A DNA stretch of 64,000 bases from Lentzea aerocolonigenes (GTDB lineage: Bacteria > Actinomycetota > Actinomycetes > Mycobacteriales > Pseudonocardiaceae): NCBI RefSeq assembly GCF_000974445.1, contig NZ_BBOJ01000007.1, positions 372,001 to 436,000 on the forward strand, given 5' to 3'. Within the stretch, counting starts at the first letter, position 1. Each line of letters starts with the position of its first letter. Positions 17,040 to 26,305 of the stretch are shown here, one piece after another. The notes beneath the pieces are model-generated. The model was not told where the DNA came from. It saw nothing but the letters and a program-made list of their open reading frames with translations, and ran no database searches. A program made the position numbers and the translations under genes.

Positions 17040-17059
17040 GAATCGAATCGCTTCGATTC
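17040..17059. promoter_or_regulatory. Dyad upstream of the alpha-xylosidase gene
   Basis: GAATCGAA-N4-TTCGATTC is a perfect 8-bp inverted repeat 26-45 bp before the ATG of the GH31 gene, inside an unusually AT-rich stretch that also carries further TCGAAT repeats. It is a plausible repressor site or leader hairpin. Confidence 0.4.
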
Positions 17060-17161
17060 TCTTTTGTCACGGGAGACATTAGCGATGACGTGCCTGGTGA
17101 GGAAGCCTCGAAATTCCCCCGCATTCGCGTTCCCGAACGAGTTTTCCGTGGCAGTTCTCGA

Positions 17162-18544
17162 TCAGCGCACGAACACCGGCGGCTCGTCGGCGGCCAGGTC
17201 GTCCGGCAGGTGCAGGCCCTTCTGCCGCGGCACGAGCTCGGACTGCAGCACGATCGCCGCTGCCCCGATCGCCGGTGCGGACGCGGCCGACGGCGACAAC
17301 CGCACGGAGACGGGGTGGGCGTCGCGGGCGATGAACGCGGTGTCGAGCTCGGCGCGCAGGACCGGGAGGTAGACAGAGCCGGCGACGGCGAAGCTCGGGC
17401 CGGTCAGGACGAGCACTTCCAGGTCCAGGACGCCGGCCAGGGAGCGGGCGGCCACGGCGATGTAGCGGGCGGAGCGTTCCAGGAGAGCCAGGGCCCGGGG
17501 GTTGCCGTGACGGGCTGCGCGGCTGATGGCGGCGAAGTCGGAGGCGATGGGGGTTCGGGCGGGCGTGCGGCGCAGAGCTGCCGTGGTCTTGGCGGACGTC
17601 CGGGCCGGTGCCGCGGGCTCCATCCCCGCCGAAGCCTCACCACCGATCCCGTCCCCCACCCGGTTCACCGCCGCGCCACCGGTCCCGTCCAGCACCCGGC
17701 CCAGCGCCGCACCCGGCACCACAGCTCGCGCCCCAGCACGGCTCCGTCCACCCACCAGCCCGGCCGCCCGCCTCAACGCCCGATCCGCCCGAGCCTGCGC
17801 CACCACCGCCCCCGGCCCCGCCAACGCCTCCAGGCATCCCCTGGCCCCACACCAACATTCCGGACCATCGACGTCCAGGCACATGTGCCCGATCTCGCCG
17901 GCGTGCCCGCTCGGTCCCCGGTGCGTGGCCCCACCGAGCACCACCCCGGCACCGAGCCCGGTCCCCATGTACAGCGCGGCGAACGTCGCGGAGGCCCCGA
18001 CCCCACCGGACCAGTGCTCGCCGATCGCCGCCGCGGTCGCGTCGTTGTCCAGCACGACCGGCAACCCGGTCGCCTCCTCCAGCGCCTGAGCGAACTCGCC
18101 GAGCGCTGACGGACGCGCCGACACGAGGCCCAGCCCGAGGATTCGATCGCGTTCGACACCCACGCTGTCGATCAGCGCGTCGACCTCGCCGGCCATCGTG
18201 GCGACGAGACCGCTGCCCGCGCGCGAGATCCGGGCGACGACGGCGCCGCCGAGGTTGGTCAGGACGTACGTGATGCGTGCGTCGTCGAGGTGGACGCCGA
18301 CGGCGTAGCGCGCGAAGTGGTTGAGCTGCAACATGACCCGGCGCTTGCCGCCGGTGGATTCCGCGTGACCGGTCTCGGCCACGAGGCCCTCGTCGATCAG
18401 GCCGCGGACGACCGTGGAGATCGTGCCGCCGGTCAGGCCGCTGGCGTTGACCAGGCCCACCCGGCTGATCATGCCCGCCGCGCGGATCAGGTCCAGCACC
18501 GCAGCTCTGGTGCTGGCGTGGGTCACGCGCGCCGGTCCGCCCAC
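17162..18544 (-). CDS. ROK family transcriptional regulator with a long internal insertion
   Basis: A 460-residue regulator, longer than the usual ~390-400. The N-terminal helix-turn-helix (residues ~12-58: RAAVLDLIRAAGMISRVGLV then GGTISTVVRGLIDEGLV) precedes a ROK sugar-binding/kinase fold with DNDATAAAIGE (residues ~167-176), MGTGLGAGVVLGG and the zinc motif CWCGARGCLE (residues 230-239). Two oddities: the segment between GLGLVSARP and the DNDA motif is shorter than normal, and residues ~255-334 are a low-complexity Ala/Gly/Arg/Pro insertion not expected in the family. GTG start with GGAGGA five bases upstream. Divergent from the mannoside importer, which it probably controls. Confidence 0.88.
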   Translation of the reverse strand: MGGPARVTHASTRAAVLDLIRAAGMISRVGLVNASGLTGGTISTVVRGLIDEGLVAETGHAESTGGKRRVMLQLNHFARYAVGVHLDDARITYVLTNLGGAVVARISRAGSGLVATMAGEVDALIDSVGVERDRILGLGLVSARPSALGEFAQALEEATGLPVVLDNDATAAAIGEHWSGGVGASATFAALYMGTGLGAGVVLGGATHRGPSGHAGEIGHMCLDVDGPECWCGARGCLEALAGPGAVVAQARADRALRRAAGLVGGRSRAGARAVVPGAALGRVLDGTGGAAVNRVGDGIGGEASAGMEPAAPARTSAKTTAALRRTPARTPIASDFAAISRAARHGNPRALALLERSARYIAVAARSLAGVLDLEVLVLTGPSFAVAGSVYLPVLRAELDTAFIARDAHPVSVRLSPSAASAPAIGAAAIVLQSELVPRQKGLHLPDDLAADEPPVFVR

Positions 18545-18612
18545 CGCATTCCTCCGTCGAACGACGAACTTTCCTCATCGACAAGTCGCGACCAGTAAAG
18601 CATCCAGGAGCG

Positions 18613-18642
18613 TTGACTTTCTTTGTTTAGTATCTGAAGAAT
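18613..18642. promoter_or_regulatory. Promoter/operator candidate for the mannoside importer operon
   Basis: TTGACT at 18613-18618 is a good -35 element, with AAGAAT at 18637-18642 as a weak -10 after 18 bp. Inside the spacer lies the inverted repeat TTCTT-N13-AAGAA (18619-18641), with the AT-rich text TTTGTTTAG at its centre. Position between the divergent ROK and importer genes makes it a likely ROK binding site. Confidence 0.45.
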
Positions 18643-18680
18643 CCTCGCCGCGAACCACCCAGCGGCGGGGAGGATCAACG

Positions 18681-20339
18681 ATGCACAGGCGGCTTTGGGC
18701 ACTCGGTCTGGCGGTGGTCGTGGCGGCGACCGCGGGCTGTTCAGGATCCGGCGGTGGCGGTCAAGCCAGGGACACGCTCGTCGTCTACACCGGGCAGGCC
18801 GGCGACTTCCAGCTCAACTTCAACCCGTACTCCCCCACCTTCATCGAGGGCATGGGCACGATCAACGAGCCACTGTTCTTCTTCAACATCGCTGCCGACC
18901 AGCAGCCGAAGCCGATGCTGGGCACGGACTTCAAGTGGAACACCGACGGTACCGAACTGGCGATCACGTTGCGGGACAACGTGTCCTGGGCCGACGGCGA
19001 GAAGTTCACCGCCGAGGACGTGGTGTTCACCCTGGACATGGTCGCCAAGAACCCGGCGCTGAACAAGACCGCCTACAAGGGCACGGCCACCGCGACCGAC
19101 GACACGCACGTGGTGGTCAAGTTCCCCGAGCCCGCCTACATGGACGGCCCGCAGGTGCTCGGCCAGATGTGGATCATGCCGGAGCACATCTGGAAGAACG
19201 TCGCCAACCCGGCGACCGAGGTCAACCCCAAGCCGGTCGGCACCGGCCCGTTCGTGCTCGGTGACTTCAAGGCGCAGTCGTTCACCCTCAAGGCGAACCC
19301 GAAGTACTGGGGCGGTGAGCCCGCGGTCAAGCAGGTCCGCTACCTGTCGCTGTCGGGCAACCAGGCCGGTGTCGACGCGCTGAAGGCCGGGTCGATCGAC
19401 TGGCAGACCGGCCCGATCCCGGACATCAAGGACATCGAGAAGAACTACCCCGGGTACAAGGCGATCACGTTGCCGCTCAACCAGGTCTCGTTGTACACCT
19501 GCTCCAACACCCAGCTGGGCTGCCAGGGCGCGCAGACCGATCCGGCCGTGCGCAAGGCGATCTACTACGGCATGAACCGCACCCAGATCAACTCACTGGC
19601 CTTCCAGAACGTCAACAGCGAGATGTCCCCCGGCTTCACCCTGCAGCCCCGCGACGCCGCGCTCCTGTCGAGCAAGCTCACCGACCGCATGGCGCCGATG
19701 AACCCGGACACCGCCAAGGCCAACGAACTGCTCACCTCCGCCGGGTACGTCAAGGGTGCGGACGGCATCTACGCCAAGGACGGGAAGCCGTTGGCGCTCA
19801 GCGTGAAGGTCGTCGCCGGCTGGACCGACTACATCACCGCGCTGGAGACGCTGAGCCAGCAGCTGCTCCAGATCGGCATCAAGATCACCCCGCAGCAGCT
19901 GTCGTGGAACGAGTGGGCCGACGCGCGCGGCCGCGGCCAGTTCGAGCTGTTGATCGACTCCGTCGAGCAGGGCCCCGCACCGGATCCGTACTACACCTAC
20001 GCCTACTTCTTCTCCACCACGGCCACCGCTCCGGTCGGGCAGGCCGCCTTCCCGAACTACTCCCGGTTCAGCAACCCGATCGTCGACAACGCGCTGGCCG
20101 AGCTGAAGAAGACCGACCGCGGCAACCCCGCGCGGCAGCCGCACTACGACGCGATCCAGGTCGAGCTCGAGAAGTACATGCCCTACATCCCGGTGCTGAC
20201 CGGCGGAATCCCCAACGAGTACAACGACAAGGCGTTCACCGGCTGGCCCACCAAGGACGACCTCTACGCGTTCCCGGCGGTGTGGAAGCGGCCCGACGCC
20301 TCCCAGGTGTACATGAAGCTCAAGCCCGCCGGGAAGTAG
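18681..20339 (+). CDS. ABC transporter substrate-binding lipoprotein, family 5 (Dpp/Opp/mannoside type)
   Basis: A 552-residue lipoprotein. Lipobox ATAGC with the lipidated Cys at residue 20 follows a short hydrophobic signal. Family 5 motifs are clear: LRDNVSWADGEKFTAEDVVFTLD (about residues 95-117), YKGTATATDDTHVVVKF, GTGPFVL and VRKAIYYGMNR. A GGGAGGA ribosome site precedes the ATG. Family 5 proteins bind peptides or oligosaccharides; the GH2 beta-mannosidase at the end of the operon and the ROK regulator suggest beta-manno-oligosaccharides rather than peptides. Confidence 0.92.
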   Translation: MHRRLWALGLAVVVAATAGCSGSGGGGQARDTLVVYTGQAGDFQLNFNPYSPTFIEGMGTINEPLFFFNIAADQQPKPMLGTDFKWNTDGTELAITLRDNVSWADGEKFTAEDVVFTLDMVAKNPALNKTAYKGTATATDDTHVVVKFPEPAYMDGPQVLGQMWIMPEHIWKNVANPATEVNPKPVGTGPFVLGDFKAQSFTLKANPKYWGGEPAVKQVRYLSLSGNQAGVDALKAGSIDWQTGPIPDIKDIEKNYPGYKAITLPLNQVSLYTCSNTQLGCQGAQTDPAVRKAIYYGMNRTQINSLAFQNVNSEMSPGFTLQPRDAALLSSKLTDRMAPMNPDTAKANELLTSAGYVKGADGIYAKDGKPLALSVKVVAGWTDYITALETLSQQLLQIGIKITPQQLSWNEWADARGRGQFELLIDSVEQGPAPDPYYTYAYFFSTTATAPVGQAAFPNYSRFSNPIVDNALAELKKTDRGNPARQPHYDAIQVELEKYMPYIPVLTGGIPNEYNDKAFTGWPTKDDLYAFPAVWKRPDASQVYMKLKPAGK

Positions 20340-20341
20340 CG

Positions 20342-21340
20342 ATGAACTACTACGTGCGCAAGGCCGCCTTCTACCTGGCGGCCTTGTGGGCGGCGGTCAC
20401 GCTGAACTTCGTCATCCCCAGAATGCTGCCGGGCAACCCGGTCGACATCCTGATGGCGAAGCTGCAGCAACGCGGCGGAAGCGTGGACCCCGCCGCCCGC
20501 CAGGCCTACGAAACACTGCTCGGCACGGGTGGCGGCGGCTCGGTCTTCAGCGAGTACGTCGCCTATCTGGGCAACCTGCTGCGCGGTGACCTGGGCGTGT
20601 CCGTCAGCGCGTTCCCGGCGAAGGTCTCCGACGTGATCGCGGACTCGCTGCCGTGGACCGTCGTGCTGGTCGGGCTCGCGACGCTGCTGTCGTTCCTGCT
20701 CGGCGTCGGGCTCGGCGCGCTCGTCGGCTGGAAGCGCGGCACCTGGCTCGACGCGCTGGTGCCCGCGACCACCGTGCTGTCCGCGGTGCCGTACTTCTGG
20801 CTGGCCCTCATCCTGGTCGCGCTGCTGTCGACCGGGCTGGGCTGGTTCCCGCTCAACGGCGGCTACGACGTCGTTCTCGATCCGGGTTGGAGCGGTGAGT
20901 TCATCGGATCGGCCATCTACCACGGCATCCTGCCCGCGCTGACGATCGTGATCTCCTCGGTCGGCGGGTGGCTGCTCGGAATGCGCAACATGATGGTCTC
21001 GGCGATGTCCGAGGACTATGTGCTGACCGCACGCGCGAAGGGGCTCAAGGACAGCCGGATCATGATCCGGTACGCGGCCCGCAACGCCGTGCTGCCCTCC
21101 GTCGCCGGGTTCGCGATCTCGCTCGGGTTCGTGGTGTCCGGGTCGATCGTCACGGAGCTGGTGTTCTCCTACCCCGGCATCGGGTCGAAGCTGCTGCAGG
21201 CCGTGCAGAACAACGACTACGCGCTGATGCAGGGCATCTTCCTGGTGATCACGATCGCGGTGCTGGGCGCCAACCTGGTCGTGGACCTGCTGTACGGGCT
21301 GATCGACGCCAGGACCAGGGATCGGAGCGTGGTGTCGTGA
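20342..21340 (+). CDS. ABC transporter permease, DppB-like
   Basis: A 332-residue membrane protein with six hydrophobic segments and the DppB-type N terminus (FYLAALWAAVTLNFVIPRMLPGNP). The EAA-type motif is DYVLTARAKGLKDSRIMIRYAARNAVLP near residue 225. It begins two bases after the binding-protein stop and its TGA overlaps the next GTG (GTGA). It forms one half of the channel with the permease domain of the next, fused protein. Confidence 0.92.
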   Translation: MNYYVRKAAFYLAALWAAVTLNFVIPRMLPGNPVDILMAKLQQRGGSVDPAARQAYETLLGTGGGGSVFSEYVAYLGNLLRGDLGVSVSAFPAKVSDVIADSLPWTVVLVGLATLLSFLLGVGLGALVGWKRGTWLDALVPATTVLSAVPYFWLALILVALLSTGLGWFPLNGGYDVVLDPGWSGEFIGSAIYHGILPALTIVISSVGGWLLGMRNMMVSAMSEDYVLTARAKGLKDSRIMIRYAARNAVLPSVAGFAISLGFVVSGSIVTELVFSYPGIGSKLLQAVQNNDYALMQGIFLVITIAVLGANLVVDLLYGLIDARTRDRSVVS

Positions 21341-23106
21341 CCAACCTCAGTCCGCTCACCGAGGTCGCGCCCGAAGTCCCGAGATCGCGCAACCGCTGGC
21401 GGGGCCTGCTGCCCCGCTGGTCCCCCAAACTGGGCACCGGGCTCGGCCTGGCCGGTGCGATCGTCCTGTTCGGACTGATCGGGCCGCTCGTCACCGGTGA
21501 CCCGGCCACGATCAGGGACTTCGGCCTCACCCCGCCCGGCGGCGAACACCTCCTCGGCACCACGGTCACCGGCCAGGACATCCTCGCCCAGCTGGCCCAC
21601 GCCACCCGCGGGTCGCTGCAGATCGGCCTGCTCGTCGGGATCATGGCGACCGTGCTGTCCGGCGTCTTCGGCATCGTCGGCGCGTACGCGGGCGGGGTCG
21701 TGGACGAGATCTTCTCGTTGTTCTCCAACGTGATGCTGGTGATCCCCGGTCTGCCGCTGGTCATCGTCATCGCCGGCTTCGTGCCGCCGGACCAGCGCGG
21801 CACGGGGACGATCTCGCTGGTCCTCGCGATCACGGGGTGGGCGGCGGCGGCCCGCGTGCTGCGGGCGCAAACGTTGTCGTTGCGCAACAGGGACTACGTG
21901 GCCGCGGCGCGGGTGTCCGGTGAGAAGACCTGGCGGGTGATCTGCGTCGAGATCCTGCCGAACCTGTTGCCGATCCTCGCCTCGCAGTTCGTGTTCGCCG
22001 TCGTGCTGGCCATCCTCAGCGAGGCGGGCCTGTCGTTCCTCGGGCTCGGCGCGGCCAACTCGTCGACGCTCGGCACGATGCTCTACTACGCCCAGAACGG
22101 CTTCGCGCTGCAACGGGACGCGTGGTGGTGGTTCGTCCCGCCTGGACTGATCATCGCCCTGTTCGGCGGTGCGCTGGCGCTGATCAACTTCAGCATCGAC
22201 GAGATCATCAACCCCAAGCTGCGCGATCGTGCCCGGCGCGCACGGGACGTGGTGGCGGTCGAGACGGACACCGCGGCCGCCGAGCAGGACGCCGTGCTGA
22301 CGGTGAAGAACCTCAACGTCGTGTACCAGGCGGACACGCCCGTGCACGCGGTCAAGGACGTGTCGCTGACGTTGCGGCGTGGCGAGATCCTCGGCCTGGC
22401 AGGGGAATCCGGCTGCGGCAAGACGACCCTCGCGTACGCGATCAACCGCCTGCACCGGCCGCCGGCCGAGGTCACGTCGGGCTCGGTCACGTTCCACGAC
22501 CGCGACGGCGAGGACGTCGACGTCCTGGCGTTGGCACCGGAGGAGCTCAGGGCGTTCCGGTGGGTCAAGCTCTCCATGGTGTTCCAGGGCGCCATGAACG
22601 CGCTGAACCCGGTCACCCCGATCCGCGCGCAGCTCCAGGACGTCCTGCGCACGCACCGCCCCGGCATGCCGGCCTCGGACCGCGAGAAGCGGTGCGCGGA
22701 GGTACTCCGGCTCGTCGGGGTCGACCCGGCCAGGCTCGGTTCGTTCCCGCACGAGCTGTCCGGCGGGATGCGGCAGCGCGTCATGATCGCCATGGCGCTG
22801 CTGCTCGACCCACAGGTGATGATCATGGACGAACCCACCACCGCGCTGGACGTGCTGGTGCAACGGGAGATCCTCAACGAGATCAAGCGTTTGCGCGACG
22901 AGCTGAGCTTCGCGGTCGTGTTCATCACCCACGATCTGCCGTTGCTGCTGGAGCTGAGCGACCGCATCGCGGTGATGCGCGACGGCGAGGTCGTCGAGTA
23001 CGCGGACGCCGAGGAGATGTACCTGCGGCCGCAACACCCGTACACGCGGGAGCTGCTGGCGTCGTTCCCCGGCCTGAACGACGACCGAGGAGCCCTGATC
23101 CGATGA
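21337..23106 (+). CDS. Fused ABC permease (DppC-like) and ATPase (DppD-like)
   Basis: A 589-residue two-domain protein; in most systems these are two genes. Residues ~1-300 are a DppC-like permease (LLGTTVTGQDILAQL, the EAA motif RDYVAAARVSGEKTWRVICVE, SEAGLSFLGLG). A short charged linker (residues ~300-318) leads to a complete nucleotide-binding domain: Walker A GESGCGKTT near residue 360, signature LSGGMRQRV near 475, Walker B MIMDEPTTALD and switch His in FITHD. There is no stop or restart between them. It should pair with the DppF-like ATPase downstream to form a heterodimeric motor. GTG start coupled to the DppB-like gene. Confidence 0.93.
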   Translation: MTNLSPLTEVAPEVPRSRNRWRGLLPRWSPKLGTGLGLAGAIVLFGLIGPLVTGDPATIRDFGLTPPGGEHLLGTTVTGQDILAQLAHATRGSLQIGLLVGIMATVLSGVFGIVGAYAGGVVDEIFSLFSNVMLVIPGLPLVIVIAGFVPPDQRGTGTISLVLAITGWAAAARVLRAQTLSLRNRDYVAAARVSGEKTWRVICVEILPNLLPILASQFVFAVVLAILSEAGLSFLGLGAANSSTLGTMLYYAQNGFALQRDAWWWFVPPGLIIALFGGALALINFSIDEIINPKLRDRARRARDVVAVETDTAAAEQDAVLTVKNLNVVYQADTPVHAVKDVSLTLRRGEILGLAGESGCGKTTLAYAINRLHRPPAEVTSGSVTFHDRDGEDVDVLALAPEELRAFRWVKLSMVFQGAMNALNPVTPIRAQLQDVLRTHRPGMPASDREKRCAEVLRLVGVDPARLGSFPHELSGGMRQRVMIAMALLLDPQVMIMDEPTTALDVLVQREILNEIKRLRDELSFAVVFITHDLPLLLELSDRIAVMRDGEVVEYADAEEMYLRPQHPYTRELLASFPGLNDDRGALIR

Positions 23107-23858
23107 CCACACTGGAAGTCCGCAACCTCAGCAAGACCTTCCACAAGCTCCGCGCGGTCGACAACGTCTCGTTCACCCTCACGCCCGGCCGCACGGTGGC
23201 GCTGGTCGGCGAGTCCGGGTCCGGCAAGTCGACGGTCGCCAGGATGATCGCCCGGCTGGTCCGCCCCACCTCGGGCGAAATCCTGCTGACCTCCTCCGAC
23301 GGCGAACCGGTGCCGCGCAAGGCCTATCGCGACCACGTGCAGATGATCTTCCAGGACCCGTTCGCCTCGCTCAACCCGTTCCACACCGTCGAACACCACC
23401 TCGTCCGGCCGCTGCGGCTGCACGGGCGTTCCCGCGCCGAGGTACCGCACCTGCTGGAACGGGTCAGCCTCCCGCCGGACTTCGCGCACCGGCGGCCGCA
23501 CGAGCTGTCCGGCGGGCAACGGCAGCGGGTCGCCATCGCCCGCGCGCTCGCACCGGGTGCCAAGGTGATCATCGCCGACGAGCCGGTGTCCATGCTGGAC
23601 GTCTCGATCCGCCTGGGAGTGCTCAAGCTGCTCGCCCGCCTGCAACGCGAGGAGAACCTCGCCGTCCTCTACATCACGCACGACCTCGCCACCGCACGGC
23701 ACTTCTCCGACGAGGTGCTCGTGATGCACCGGGGCCGAATCGTCGAGCACGGGCCGAGCGACGAGGTGCTCACCCGTCCGGAAGCCCCGTACACGCGACA
23801 ACTCGCCGCCGCCGCACCAGATCCGGACGCCCGGTTCCGCCAGGGAGGACAGCCTTGA
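23103..23858 (+). CDS. ABC transporter ATPase, DppF-like
   Basis: A 251-residue nucleotide-binding subunit with Walker A GESGSGKST near residue 40, Q-loop IFQDPFASLNP, signature LSGGQRQRVAIARAL, Walker B VIIADEPVSMLD and ITHDLATARH. It is shorter than typical DppF (~330) and lacks most of the C-terminal oligopeptide/dipeptide extension, although APYTRQL remains. ATG overlaps the stop of the fused permease-ATPase, and its stop overlaps the TTG of the mannosidase. Confidence 0.92.
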   Translation: MTTLEVRNLSKTFHKLRAVDNVSFTLTPGRTVALVGESGSGKSTVARMIARLVRPTSGEILLTSSDGEPVPRKAYRDHVQMIFQDPFASLNPFHTVEHHLVRPLRLHGRSRAEVPHLLERVSLPPDFAHRRPHELSGGQRQRVAIARALAPGAKVIIADEPVSMLDVSIRLGVLKLLARLQREENLAVLYITHDLATARHFSDEVLVMHRGRIVEHGPSDEVLTRPEAPYTRQLAAAAPDPDARFRQGGQP

Positions 23859-26305
23859 TCCGCCAACACCTGCACGACGGCTGGCAGCTGACCGCGACGA
23901 CGAACGAGGTGCCGGACAACATCAGGGGCAGGACGGTGCCCGCGACCGTGCCCGGCAGCACCCACCTCGACCTGCTCGCGTCCGGGCTGATCACCGACCC
24001 GTTCCTCGACCGGGCCGAGACCGAGCTGACCTGGATGCACCGCACGGACTGGCGCTACAGCACCACGTTCCTCGCCGCCGCGGTCACGTCGGACCAGCGC
24101 GTCGACCTCGTGTTCGACGGCCTCGACACCATGGCGACCGTGCGGCTCAACGGACACGTCCTCGGCCACACCGCGAACATGCACCGGACCTACCGGTTCG
24201 ACGTCCGCGAGTTCCTGTTCGACGGCGGCAACGACCTCACGGTGTCGTTCTCGTCCGCCCTGGCGCACGCCGAAAAGGTCGAGGCCGGTCTCGGACCCCG
24301 CGCCCACGTGAACGCCCACCCGTTCAACATGATCCGCAAGATGGCGTGCAGCTTCGGCTGGGACTGGGGCCCTGACCTGCAGACCACCGGCATCTGGCGG
24401 CCGGTGCGGCTGGAGCGCTGGCACACCGCGCGGCTCGCCGGGGTGCGGCCGGTCGTGACCGTCTCGCCGGACGGGACCGGACACGTCGAACTGCACACCG
24501 ACCTGGAGTGGGCCGCGCAGGAGGACCTGACGCTGCACATCGCCGTCGGCTCGCGCGAGCACACCGTCGCCGTCCCCGCCGGGCAGGAGACCGTGGTGGC
24601 CCGCGTCGACGTCCCGGACGTCGACCTGTGGTGGCCGGCGGGATACGGTGACCAACCGCTCTACGACCTGGATGTGGCACTGCACGCGCGATCGTCCGTT
24701 GTGGACGTCGTGCGCCGGCGGATCGGGTTCCGCACGATCGTCGTGGACACGACACCCGACGAGATCGGCACGCCGTTCACCGTGGTGGTGAACTCCAAAC
24801 CCGTCTTCGTCAAGGGCGCCAACTGGATTCCCGACGACCACTTCCTGACCAGGATCACTCCCGAACGGCTGGCGCGGCGCGTCGACCAGGCCCTGGGCGC
24901 GCACGTCAACCTGCTGCGCGTGTGGGGTGGCGGGATCTACGAGTCCGACGACTTCTACGACATCTGCGACGCGCGCGGTGTCCTGGTGTGGCAGGACTTC
25001 CCGCTCGCGTGCGCCGCGTACCCCGAGGAAGAACCGGTGCGCGGCGAGTTGGAGGCCGAGGCCCGCGAGAACGTCTCGCGCCTGATGTCGCACGCCTCGC
25101 TCGCGCTGTGGAACGGCGGCAACGAGAACCTGTGGGGCTTCGCCGACTGGGGCTGGCCGTGGCAGCTGGAGGGCAGGACCTGGGGCCTCGGTTACTACGA
25201 CGAGCTGCTGCCGGGGATCGTCGCCGAGCTCGACCCGACCCGGTTCTACTGCCCCAGCAGCCCGTACAGCCCGGTCGAGGGCCTGCACCCGAACGACGAG
25301 AACCACGGCACCCGGCACGAGTGGCAGGTCTGGAACGAGGTCGACTACACGCACTACCGCGACCACGTGCCCCGGTTCTGCGCGGAGTTCGGCTTCCAGG
25401 GCCCGCCGACGTGGTCGACGCTGACCCGCTGGATCCACGACCAGCCGCTGACGCCGACGTCACCGAGCTTCCTGACGCACCAGAAGGCCGAGGACGGCAA
25501 CGGCAAGCTCGACCGCGGCCTGGCGGCACACCTGCCCGTGCCGGAGGAGTTCCCGGACTGGCACTGGGCGACGCAGCTCAACCAGGCACGCGCGGTGAGC
25601 TTCGGCATCGAGCACTTCCGCTCGTGGTGGCCGCGCACGGCGGGCGCGGTCGTCTGGCAGCTCAACGACTGCTGGCCGGTGACGTCGTGGGCGGCGATCG
25701 ACAGCGAGGAACGCCTCAAGCCGTTGTGGTACGGGCTGCGGCACGCGTTCGCGCCGCGGCTGCTGACCTTCCAGCCGCGAGACGGCCGGCTCGTCCTCGT
25801 CGCCGTGAACGACCACGACGAGCCGTGGGACGCGCACATCACCCTCGACCGGCAGAGCTTCCGGGGCGTTACCCTGCACCTGACCAGACTGCGCCGGAAG
25901 GTGCCGCCCCGGTCGGTTGTCGAGCTCTACCTCGACGAACCGCTGCGGCAGCCGGTGAACGCGGATGCGGAGGTGATGGTGGCGACCACCGCCGAGGCCC
26001 GCGCGATCCTGCCGTTCCTGCCCGACTCGCAGCTCGCCTACCACCCGAGGCCTCTCGACGCGCGCGCAGAAGCGGTGCGCGGCGGGTACGAGGTGGAGGT
26101 GCGCGCCGACTCGTTCGCCCAGGACGTGGCGATCCTGGCCGACCGGGTCGCGCCCGACGCCGTCGTGGACGACATGCTCGTGCCGATGCTCGCCGGAGAG
26201 GTCCGCGTCTTCGGCATCCGCACCGGCGCCACCGTCGATCCCGCGGCCTTCACCGACCCGCTGGTGCTGCGCTGTGCCAACGATCTCGGCGCGGTCGGGT
26301 CGTGA
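23855..26305 (+). CDS. GH2 beta-mannosidase
   Basis: An 816-residue cytosolic enzyme that removes terminal beta-mannose. It has the GH2 order: jelly roll (residues ~1-190, DGWQLTATTNEVPDN and TVPGSTHLDLLASGLI), immunoglobulin-like domain, TIM barrel with the acid/base Glu in WNGGNENLWG (residue ~424) and the nucleophile Glu in FCAEFGFQGPP (residue ~511), and C-terminal beta domains. The VKGANWIPDD and RVWGGGIYESDDFYDICD stretches are typical of beta-mannosidases. TTG start at 23855 with a GGGAGGA ribosome site, overlapping the previous stop. As the last enzyme of an importer operon it would digest the imported oligosaccharide. Confidence 0.93.
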   Translation: MIRQHLHDGWQLTATTNEVPDNIRGRTVPATVPGSTHLDLLASGLITDPFLDRAETELTWMHRTDWRYSTTFLAAAVTSDQRVDLVFDGLDTMATVRLNGHVLGHTANMHRTYRFDVREFLFDGGNDLTVSFSSALAHAEKVEAGLGPRAHVNAHPFNMIRKMACSFGWDWGPDLQTTGIWRPVRLERWHTARLAGVRPVVTVSPDGTGHVELHTDLEWAAQEDLTLHIAVGSREHTVAVPAGQETVVARVDVPDVDLWWPAGYGDQPLYDLDVALHARSSVVDVVRRRIGFRTIVVDTTPDEIGTPFTVVVNSKPVFVKGANWIPDDHFLTRITPERLARRVDQALGAHVNLLRVWGGGIYESDDFYDICDARGVLVWQDFPLACAAYPEEEPVRGELEAEARENVSRLMSHASLALWNGGNENLWGFADWGWPWQLEGRTWGLGYYDELLPGIVAELDPTRFYCPSSPYSPVEGLHPNDENHGTRHEWQVWNEVDYTHYRDHVPRFCAEFGFQGPPTWSTLTRWIHDQPLTPTSPSFLTHQKAEDGNGKLDRGLAAHLPVPEEFPDWHWATQLNQARAVSFGIEHFRSWWPRTAGAVVWQLNDCWPVTSWAAIDSEERLKPLWYGLRHAFAPRLLTFQPRDGRLVLVAVNDHDEPWDAHITLDRQSFRGVTLHLTRLRRKVPPRSVVELYLDEPLRQPVNADAEVMVATTAEARAILPFLPDSQLAYHPRPLDARAEAVRGGYEVEVRADSFAQDVAILADRVAPDAVVDDMLVPMLAGEVRVFGIRTGATVDPAAFTDPLVLRCANDLGAVGS

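Noticed and set aside
14966-18109. Very long open frame on the plus strand opposite the GH31 and ROK genes.
   Set aside because: It is rich in Arg, His, Gln and Val, has no domain text, and is antisense to two well-recognised genes; it is a shadow caused by high third-position GC.
26280-26302. A frameshift that might have removed the helix-turn-helix of the LacI-like gene.
   Set aside because: All three plus frames upstream were considered; the DNA codes for the conserved C terminus of the mannosidase, and no LacI helix-turn-helix text is present in another frame.
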